A stretch of DNA of 64,000 nucleotides from Bacillota bacterium (GTDB lineage Bacteria; Bacillota; Clostridia; Christensenellales; Aristaeellaceae), in NCBI GenBank assembly GCA_023459275.1, contig JAEWVC010000074.1, forward strand, positions 7,597 through 71,596. The letters run 5' to 3'. Positions 36,344 through 43,030 of this stretch are shown one piece after another. The notes beneath the pieces are model-generated. The model was not told the DNA's origin. It made no database searches and saw nothing but the letters and a program-made list of their open reading frames with translations. A program made the translations under genes and the position numbers. The stretch's first letter is position 1, and the number at the start of each line of letters is the position of its first letter.

Positions 36344-37018
36344 TCATTTCTTTTTGGCCAGGGCCGCCAGGCAGTTCGCCTTGCTCTTGTCGATATGCTT
36401 TTGCATGACGGTTTTCAGGCGGTCAAGGTCGCGCTTTTGCAGACAGTCCACAATGGCGTAATGTTCCTGCTGCGCCTCGTGGCGGCGGTTTTCCTGGGCG
36501 ATGCTCATGGCGGAGAACCTGGTGATATACTCGTCCTGGCTCTCGATCACCCGCAGGATCCTGGCCTGGCCCGAGAGGCGGATCACCTGGGTATGGAAGG
36601 CACGGGCCAGGGGGGACAGCTTTTCAATGCTGTCTTCCTTCAGTGCCTCGTCCATCTGCCGAAGCTTTTCGGTAAGCGACCGGATGTCTTCTTCCGTCAC
36701 GTTTTTGATGATGGCCGGAAGGGTGAGCATCTCCAGCGCGTTGCGGATGGTATAAATTTCCTCTACGTCCGCGATGGTAAAGGCGCGCACCACCACGCCC
36801 CGGCGCATTACGTACTCCACCAGCCCGTCCCGCTCCAGTTTGCGCAGCGCTTCCCTAAGCGGGGTGCGGCTGATATGCAGCCGCTCGGCGTATTCCGTTT
36901 CCACAATGCGCTCCCCGGCCGGGATCTCTCCGGTGATAATGGCATGCTTCAACACCTCGTAGGCGATCTCCCGGATCGGCCTGCTTTCAAGCATCGGCTG
37001 GAAACGAAGGAAACTCAT
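36344..37018 (-). CDS. GntR/FadR-type regulator with FCD domain
   Basis: 224 residues. Winged helix-turn-helix at ~10-75 (EVLKHAIITGEIPAGERIVETEYAERLHISRTPLREALRKLE, split by residues 12-53) and an all-helical FCD ligand domain at ~85-215 with the metal-binding Asp/His pattern (IRNALEMLTLPA, FHTQVIRLSG, EHYAIVDCLQKRD). Target and effector unknown; no obvious metabolic partner adjoins it. ATG 37018 follows AAAGGGG; a longer in-frame start at 37084 lies within the promoter and is rejected. Confidence 0.88.
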   Translation of the reverse strand: MSFLRFQPMLESRPIREIAYEVLKHAIITGEIPAGERIVETEYAERLHISRTPLREALRKLERDGLVEYVMRRGVVVRAFTIADVEEIYTIRNALEMLTLPAIIKNVTEEDIRSLTEKLRQMDEALKEDSIEKLSPLARAFHTQVIRLSGQARILRVIESQDEYITRFSAMSIAQENRRHEAQQEHYAIVDCLQKRDLDRLKTVMQKHIDKSKANCLAALAKKK

Positions 37019-37055
37019 ACACCCAACCCCTTTGTTCGCGGTTTGTTTTTTGGAT

Positions 37056-37084
37056 ACGATACACCTTATAAAAACATTTGTCAA
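37056..37084 (-). promoter_or_regulatory. Predicted promoter of the GntR-type regulator gene
   Basis: On the minus strand TTGACA (37084-37079, perfect), 17-base spacer, TATCGT (37061-37056). A GATAC direct repeat overlaps the -10 and may be an operator. Confidence 0.55.
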
Positions 37085-37178
37085 GCGAGGGGGTATCGCG
37101 AAAAGCGAAGCGCGGCGGTGCCGCTCTCGCAGGTGAAAAGTACAAGTCCTTGAAAGCGGGGTATCGCTTTCACGGAAA

Positions 37179-38249
37179 TTATTGCGGCTTTCCCGTAAGG
37201 GTAACCAGGGTGATGGTGGGAGGGTTGAACAGCCGGCCCGGCTCCAAGGGATAAAAGCCGGAGGAACCCAGGCCGGGGCTTACGTACTGCGCGATGGTGG
37301 ATACGCGGGCGAAGCCCGTAATCAGGCTGTCCTCCGGGAAAAGGCCATAGCCCGGCACGTACAGCGCCCCGGCGCCGGGAAGGCGGTACTGCCCGCCGCA
37401 TAGATGCCCGGCCAGCGCCAGCGTCACATCCTTGAGGGCGGGGCCCTCTCCCACATCCCACTCCCACACGCTGCGCACATATTCGTAGGTCAGGGGCGCG
37501 TGGGTAAGGGCGATGTGCAGATCCGTGCTCTTCATCTGCGCTCTTGCCGCCAATAGCCGCTGCGCGGCGTCAAGCCTGTATTCCAAGGCTTTTCGCTCCG
37601 CCTCGCCGTCGGGCGTCGCCGCGGTGTTCAGCGCGTTCAGCTTGTCAAGCTGGCTTTGGCAGGATGCGATGGTGGTTTCGGCATTGACAGTGTACAGTCC
37701 CTCCGGGGAAAACCACAGCGTGGTTTTGCCCACGGCAAGGGGATAGGGGGCGTCCAGGTACACGGCTCCCGCCGCCTGGGCCGCGGTGATATAGGAGGCC
37801 AATACATTCAGCGTGTCATGGGCGGCGGTGAAAACGGGGTCCGGATCCTCGTCCCCCGGGATGAACAGAATGGGTACATCCTGCTTCAAGAGGGACAGCA
37901 ACTGGAGGAACGGCCTGTAATCCCCATCCTTGCCCACCATATCCCCGGTAATGCATACCGCCTTGTAGGAGGCGGTGCCGATGGCGGTTTGGATCATGGC
38001 CTGGCCCTCTCCAAGCAGCGCGCCGTGAAGATCGCTGATATGCAGGATGGAGAAGCCTTCCAGCTCCTGGGGCAGGCCCAGCACGGAGACTGGCTGCTTG
38101 ATAAGCCGAACCTGCTTTTGCTGGCTTAAGTTGACCACCATCACCGCTCCCAGGCACACAGCCGCAAAAAACAGAAGCCAGAGCAAACAGCCGCGCATCC
38201 TGTGCCTGCGCGGCGGTGCGAAGCACAGCGTCTCTTCCCGTCTGCCCAT
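37179..38249 (-). CDS. Divergent membrane-anchored metallophosphoesterase
   Basis: About 356 residues: a cytoplasmic basic start, one membrane helix (~20-42: LLWLLFFAAVCLGAVMVV) and a calcineurin-like domain. ISDLHG and GDMVGKDG are kept, but GNH(D/E) reads GDED and the late GHTHGGQ reads GHLCGGQ, so two metal-ligand positions are altered. A region rich in Gln/Ala/Leu (~185-235) is inserted. It resembles YkuE/YaeI-type phosphoesterases that act outside the membrane, possibly with changed metal use. ATG 38249 sits behind AGGAGGAGG. Confidence 0.75.
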   Translation of the reverse strand: MGRREETLCFAPPRRHRMRGCLLWLLFFAAVCLGAVMVVNLSQQKQVRLIKQPVSVLGLPQELEGFSILHISDLHGALLGEGQAMIQTAIGTASYKAVCITGDMVGKDGDYRPFLQLLSLLKQDVPILFIPGDEDPDPVFTAAHDTLNVLASYITAAQAAGAVYLDAPYPLAVGKTTLWFSPEGLYTVNAETTIASCQSQLDKLNALNTAATPDGEAERKALEYRLDAAQRLLAARAQMKSTDLHIALTHAPLTYEYVRSVWEWDVGEGPALKDVTLALAGHLCGGQYRLPGAGALYVPGYGLFPEDSLITGFARVSTIAQYVSPGLGSSGFYPLEPGRLFNPPTITLVTLTGKPQ

Positions 38250-38302
38250 GCGGCCTCCTCCTTCACGCCAGGGGAAACTGTTTTTCCTGTGCATGCTTCA
38301 CC

Positions 38303-38331
38303 ATTATAGACTGTAAAACCAGGCTTTGCAA
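38303..38331 (-). promoter_or_regulatory. Predicted promoter of the metallophosphoesterase gene
   Basis: On the minus strand TTGCAA (38331-38326, 4 of 6), 17-base spacer, perfect TATAAT (38308-38303). The rest of 38250-38522 has two possible plus-strand -10 boxes (TATACT at 38366 and 38465) for radA with weak -35s, and an inverted repeat ACAATC/GATTGT at about 38420-38437. Confidence 0.55.
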
Positions 38332-38522
38332 TTGCGCAAGGGTATCAATTTGCGTCGTTATTTGATATACTGTACCTGATCGTGGGGACGGGCGCGCGAA
38401 CGAAATGCCGCGTCTGCGACAATCTTCGACGATTGTTCTTATGGAACAGGCTTCCAGCCTATGGTATACTGACATAGACGCCTGAGCGGACCACGCGCAG
38501 CGCGCCACCGGGAGGATTGTGT

Positions 38523-39893
38523 TTGGCCAGGGAAAAAACGCTGTTCGTATGCACCGCCTGCGGCCATGAAGCATCCAAATGGCTGGGCAAATGCCCCGGC
38601 TGCGGCGCCTGGAACACCCTGGAGGAGGCGGCAGTCCCGCCGCCCGTTTCCGGGAAGCCGCTTAAGCAAAGGCCTGGCACAGGCAGTGAACCCATGACGC
38701 TGGACATGATCTCCGATGAGGCGCAAAACCGCGCGATGACCGGCATCGGAGAGTTTGACAGGGTGCTGGGCGGCGGCGTGGTGGAAGGTTCCGTAACGCT
38801 GGTGGGGGGCGATCCCGGCATCGGCAAGAGCACGCTGCTTTTGCAGGCAAGCGCAAATCTTGCGCTGACCGGGGCCAGGGTCCTGTATATCACCGGGGAG
38901 GAAAGCGCCAAACAATTAAAGCTCCGGGCATCAAGGCTGGGCATCAAGGCGCCGGGCCTGTATATTCTGGCGGAAAACGCCATGGACGCTGTAGAGGAGA
39001 AATTCCTCCAAATCCAGCCTGCCTACGCGGTGGCAGACTCCATACAGACCATGTACCGTCCGGAACTAAGCGGCGCGCCGGGCAGCGTGAGCCAGGTCCG
39101 GGAAAGCGCGGCTGTGTTTATGCGCCTGGCCAAAACAAGCGGCGCGGCCATCTTCCTGGTAGGCCACGTCACCAAAGAAGGCGCCATCGCCGGACCGCGC
39201 GTTCTGGAGCATATGGTGGACGTGGTGCTGTACTTTGAGGGGGACAGGCGGCAGGAGTACAGGCTGCTGCGGGCGGTTAAGAACAGGTTCGGCTCGGTGA
39301 ACGAGCTTGGCGTCTTCCAGATGATGGAGGACGGCATGCGGGAAGTGGAAAACGCCAGCGAACTGCTGATCTCCCACCGGGCCAAGGGCGCCAGCGGCTC
39401 GGTGGTGTTCTGCGGCCTGGAGGGTTCCAGGCCCATGCTGGTGGATATCCAGGCGCTGGCCGCCCAGACCTATTACGGCATGCCCAGGCGCACCGTGAAC
39501 GGCATGGATCAGGGGCGCATCGCGCTTTTGCTGGCGGTGCTGGAAAAGCGGGCCGGGCAGAAGCTGTTCAACCAGGATGTGTACATCAACGTCGCGGGGG
39601 GCATGGAGCTTACCGAGCCCGCCGCGGACCTGGCGGTATGCGCGGCGGTGGCCTCCTCCCTTTCCAACCAGGCGCTGCCGCAGGATCTGGCGGTGATGGG
39701 GGAAGTGGGCCTGGCAGGAGAGGTGCGGGCGATCCCCCAGGCGGAGCGCAGGCTGCTGGAATGCAGGCGGCTGGGATTTTTAAATGTGGTGCTTCCCAGG
39801 GAAAACGCAAAGCGTATCCGCATCCCGGAAGGGATGAAGACATACGGCGTGGATACCCTTGCCCAGGCGCTGGCGGTTATTTTGCCGCAATGA
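38523..39893 (+). CDS. radA: DNA repair protein RadA
   Basis: 456 residues. N-terminal zinc finger CTACGHEASKWLGKCPGCG, RecA-like core with Walker A GGDPGIGKSTLL (~95) and the RadA-specific KNRFG motif, then a Lon-protease-like C-terminal domain. It promotes branch migration in recombination repair. TTG 38523 is chosen because GGGAGG is seven bases upstream and the protein then begins MAREKTLFVC like its relatives. It precedes yacL; in many Firmicutes disA stands between them, but not here. Confidence 0.95.
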   Translation: MAREKTLFVCTACGHEASKWLGKCPGCGAWNTLEEAAVPPPVSGKPLKQRPGTGSEPMTLDMISDEAQNRAMTGIGEFDRVLGGGVVEGSVTLVGGDPGIGKSTLLLQASANLALTGARVLYITGEESAKQLKLRASRLGIKAPGLYILAENAMDAVEEKFLQIQPAYAVADSIQTMYRPELSGAPGSVSQVRESAAVFMRLAKTSGAAIFLVGHVTKEGAIAGPRVLEHMVDVVLYFEGDRRQEYRLLRAVKNRFGSVNELGVFQMMEDGMREVENASELLISHRAKGASGSVVFCGLEGSRPMLVDIQALAAQTYYGMPRRTVNGMDQGRIALLLAVLEKRAGQKLFNQDVYINVAGGMELTEPAADLAVCAAVASSLSNQALPQDLAVMGEVGLAGEVRAIPQAERRLLECRRLGFLNVVLPRENAKRIRIPEGMKTYGVDTLAQALAVILPQ

Positions 39894-39978
39894 CAGGTAT
39901 AATCCTGCAAGGTTCGGACAAGCTTGTATGGAAGGGGTCCCCCCTTCCATTGAAAACCGGAAAGAGTGATGGCATGTT

Positions 39979-41112
39979 ATGAAATCCAAGATGGTGCAAA
40001 AGATACTTCGGGGGCTGGTGACACTGCTGGGCGCCGGCATCGGCATCGGGCTTTGCATGCTGGGGCTTCGGATCAGCGCGATGAACAATCCCGCCCGGAT
40101 CGTTCCCATGGAAACACTCCTTATGATCTACACCGCCAGTTCCGTTGCCGGCGGACTGTTCTTTTTCATCCTGTCTCCCCTGATCATTCGGAAGTTTACG
40201 GAAATGGGCAATGCTGTGGAAAGACAGCTTGACAGCATGCCCATGCACCAGGTCATGGCCAGCACCGTGGGGCTGATCACCGGGCTTGTCATCGCCGTGC
40301 TGGTAACGCAGATCCTGCAGTTCGTGGGCGCTTCCATGGCTACCACCGCCTTCAGCGCCATCGTCTATGTGGTATTGGGCTACATGGGGCTGAACATCGG
40401 GCGCAAGCGGGGCAAGGAAATGCATCTTCCGCTGGTAGACGCGCCTGTCCCGGCCAAGGAAAAGCGCTTTGGCTTCAGCCGTGGCGCCGCCCATGCGGGC
40501 ACGTCCAAGATCCTGGATACATCGGTGATCATTGACGGGCGGGTTTTCGATATCTGCAAGACGGGCTTCCTGGAGGGGGAACTGGTCATCCCGCAGTTCG
40601 TGCTGGCGGAACTCCGGCACATCGCCGATTCCAGCGACGCGCTCCGCCGCAACCGGGGCCGCCGCGGGCTGGATGTGCTGAACCGCATTCAAAACGAGCT
40701 CAAGATCGCCGTGCGCATTGAGGAGACGGACTATGACGACGTCGCCGAGGTGGATGTGAAGCTTCTGCGCCTGGCCCGGCAGCTGAACGGCATCGTGGTC
40801 ACCAACGACTACAACCTCAACAAGGTGGCCGGCGTCACCGGGGTCAGGGTGCTCAATATCAACGAGTTGGCCAACGCGGTGAAGCCCGTGGTGCTCCCCG
40901 GCGAGGAAATGACCGTTCAGATCGTAAGGGAGGGCAAGGAGCCCGGCCAGGGCGTAGGGTACCTGGACGACGGCACCATGATCGTGGTGGACAATGCCCG
41001 CCGCCACGTGGGCGAGACCATCGATGTGGTGGTGACCACCGTGTTGCAGACCAGTGCCGGACGGATGATCTTCACGCGCATCAAGGCCTACGATAACAGC
41101 AAGGCCGGTTAA
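39979..41112 (+). CDS. yacL: PIN-TRAM membrane protein (YacL family)
   Basis: 377 residues. Four membrane helices fill ~residues 8-140, followed by a PIN nuclease domain starting KILDTSVIIDGRVFDI with acidic catalytic residues (DTS, VLAEL, TNDYNLNKVA) and a C-terminal TRAM domain (~300-365, VGYLDDGTMIVVDNARR). Predicted membrane-tethered RNase. It is 85 bp after radA. The hairpin repeat at 41126 ends the unit. Confidence 0.92.
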   Translation: MKSKMVQKILRGLVTLLGAGIGIGLCMLGLRISAMNNPARIVPMETLLMIYTASSVAGGLFFFILSPLIIRKFTEMGNAVERQLDSMPMHQVMASTVGLITGLVIAVLVTQILQFVGASMATTAFSAIVYVVLGYMGLNIGRKRGKEMHLPLVDAPVPAKEKRFGFSRGAAHAGTSKILDTSVIIDGRVFDICKTGFLEGELVIPQFVLAELRHIADSSDALRRNRGRRGLDVLNRIQNELKIAVRIEETDYDDVAEVDVKLLRLARQLNGIVVTNDYNLNKVAGVTGVRVLNINELANAVKPVVLPGEEMTVQIVREGKEPGQGVGYLDDGTMIVVDNARRHVGETIDVVVTTVLQTSAGRMIFTRIKAYDNSKAG

Positions 41113-41125
41113 GCGCGCGTATAAG

Positions 41126-41187
41126 CGGGAAGGGGCCCCTTTTGAAAAAGGGGCCCCTTCCCGTACCCATCTCCCCGAAAACTTCAT
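41126..41187 (-). repeat. Dispersed hairpin repeat, copy C (bidirectional terminator)
   Basis: Read on the minus strand: ATGAAGTTTT (41187-41178), overlapping the stop codon of the serine hydrolase gene, a GGGGAGATGGGT spacer and an 18-bp perfect stem (41163-41146 with 41143-41126; loop of two). It stands between convergent genes, as copy A does. Confidence 0.8.
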
Positions 41188-42455
41188 TTTTGGGATAACC
41201 AGCCCAATTCCATCATGTGCTCCCGGATGGGTCCGTGGAGCTTTTCGTCTTTTTGGTGGATGTACTGATAGCTGGAAAGCACCTTCCTGCCGTCCGGCCA
41301 GGTAACTTCGCCGGAGCCGTCCGGCATAAGGCCGTAACCGTTAAGGTCCCCTGCCTCGCCGGGCCGGATCACCGACACCCGATTGTGGCAGCGGTTGCCC
41401 AGAAACAGGTCAAACACCCCGCCCTCCGGGTCGATGGCGATATGGTTGCCCGTAAAACCGCTCAAGCCAAAGGCGTTTCCGCCCATCCACTGCGGCACCT
41501 CCGAAAAGCGCTGCCTTGGGCTTTTCACAAAGCAAAGATAGCCCAGAAACTGCCTGTAGCTTCCATCCGCATGGAGATATCCCGTGCGGTTTACGCCAAT
41601 CTCCAGCAAGGCCTCCCGGGGGATCAATTTGTCCGCAAGCAGCGCCTGGCAAAAGCGCGCCATGTCGTGAAGGGTGCTGAAAAGCCCCGCGTGGCCGCAC
41701 AGGTCCCGGCCCCGGTCCGACAGGATCCGTGCCTTGGGGTCATGGGGCACGCCCAGGGGGGCATCCGTGCGCAGCATGTATTCCCCCTCCAGGATGCGGT
41801 GCTCAAAATTGTACAGGGCGCAGTCTGCCACCCGGTCCGGGGGAATCTGTGCAAAGGTTTCCGTCATCCCGGCGGGAAGCAAAACATTCTGCCGCAGGTA
41901 TTCATAAAACGGCAGGCCGGAGGCCGCCTCCACCGCGTACTTGAGCACCAGGGCGTTCATGTCGGAGTAAAGCCGCTGGGGCTCCAAGGGGCTTCTTTCG
42001 GTCAGGAATACCTGCTGGAGGGCGGATTCCCGGTCCGTTTGCGCGTCCACCCTTTGGGGCGTTTTCAGCACGGCCTCATAGCAGAGGATATCCCGAAGGC
42101 TTGTATGCCTAAGCTTCACAAAACGCGGATCAACATCCCCCAGGGTGGCGGAAAGCGGCAGCCGCCCGCGGGAAAGAAGCTGCATGATGCTCACAAGGGT
42201 GAACAGCTTCGTCAGCGACGCCAGGTCGTACAGCGTATTTTCGGCAATGGGACGGATATGGGGGACGAACGCGCCGTTCTCCAGGGCCACCTCCTGGATA
42301 TTGCCCACGGCGGCCGTCCGGAAATGATCCTTTGTGCCGTAGGCCACTGCCACGCCTGTGAGCATGCGCATGCGCATGACAAGCTCTGTCATGGAATCCG
42401 TCAATGGCTGGTAAATGGCAGGCGCCTCCTTTGCAGTGATGGAAAAACTACACAT
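41184..42455 (-). CDS. Beta-lactamase-related serine hydrolase
   Basis: Up to 423 residues. The class C-type active-site motifs are SLTK (in YDLASLTKLF, about residue 80) and YSDMN (about residue 165). The domain covers nearly the whole protein; no signal peptide is visible, so it may be a cytoplasmic esterase or peptidase rather than a resistance enzyme. The start is unusual: ATG 42455 overlaps the upstream stop by eight bases and has only a weak AGGG, while AAAGGAGG at 42433-42426 is ideally spaced for an ATT at 42416 and codes for part of the longer form. It is coupled to the PNPOx-like gene. Confidence 0.82.
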   Translation of the reverse strand: MCSFSITAKEAPAIYQPLTDSMTELVMRMRMLTGVAVAYGTKDHFRTAAVGNIQEVALENGAFVPHIRPIAENTLYDLASLTKLFTLVSIMQLLSRGRLPLSATLGDVDPRFVKLRHTSLRDILCYEAVLKTPQRVDAQTDRESALQQVFLTERSPLEPQRLYSDMNALVLKYAVEAASGLPFYEYLRQNVLLPAGMTETFAQIPPDRVADCALYNFEHRILEGEYMLRTDAPLGVPHDPKARILSDRGRDLCGHAGLFSTLHDMARFCQALLADKLIPREALLEIGVNRTGYLHADGSYRQFLGYLCFVKSPRQRFSEVPQWMGGNAFGLSGFTGNHIAIDPEGGVFDLFLGNRCHNRVSVIRPGEAGDLNGYGLMPDGSGEVTWPDGRKVLSSYQYIHQKDEKLHGPIREHMMELGWLSQK

Positions 42456-42912
42456 CCCTGTTGCGCTTGCCCTCCGCCTTTTCGATGCATATTTTCACCA
42501 TGGCCACCGCTTGGAGCGATCTGTCCACAACCTCTGCAAGGCGGTACGCGCCCTTGGGGGCCAGGGCCATGGAAAAGGCGGTCAATGCGGCGCGCTTCTC
42601 CCCGGGATCGGAAATCACCTGGGCAGTCCCGGTGACCAGGGCGCTGTCGTAGTGGGTGGTGAAGCGCTCTTCCACGATCACGGGATTTTTGTACACCGAA
42701 AAGCTCACCCGGGGATTCGCCAGCAGGCAGTCCATTTTTTTCCCCTTTACTGCGCAGTGGAAATACAGGGCGTTGGCGGCCTCATCATACAGATAATTGA
42801 CGGGCACGCCGTAGGGCAGCCCTTCCGGGGTGACAAGGCTCAGGGTGCCAAGGCTGCAGTCCTTCAGGATCTGGCGGGTCTCGGTTTCCGGGATCATTCG
42901 TTCAGGCTTCAT
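42448..42912 (-). CDS. Pyridoxamine 5'-phosphate oxidase-like flavin protein
   Basis: 154 residues, a split-barrel fold protein (LSLVTPEGLPYGVPVNYLYDEAANALYFHCA...KGKKMDCLLANPRVSFSVY) of the NimA/PNPOx-like group. It likely binds FMN or a related cofactor; the reaction is not predictable. ATG 42912 follows AAAGGAGG by seven bases. It overlaps the longer form of the serine hydrolase gene. Confidence 0.85.
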   Translation of the reverse strand: MKPERMIPETETRQILKDCSLGTLSLVTPEGLPYGVPVNYLYDEAANALYFHCAVKGKKMDCLLANPRVSFSVYKNPVIVEERFTTHYDSALVTGTAQVISDPGEKRAALTAFSMALAPKGAYRLAEVVDRSLQAVAMVKICIEKAEGKRNRDV

Positions 42913-42962
42913 GCAAGCGCCTCCTTTGAATGGTAAAAAGAGCATTGCCTATACTCTACAAC

Positions 42963-42996
42963 AAAAAGCGGAGCCGCGCCAGTGTGCGCGGCCCCC
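42963..42996 (-). terminator. Intrinsic terminator of the large secreted protein gene
   Basis: On the minus strand GCCGCGC (42992-42986) pairs with GCGCGGC (42979-42973), followed by TCCGC and a T-run at 42967-42963. It is downstream of the gene ending at 43031. Confidence 0.7.
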
Positions 42997-43030
42997 TTTT
43001 GGCCCATTTTTACAACGTCTTGCGGTCTCC

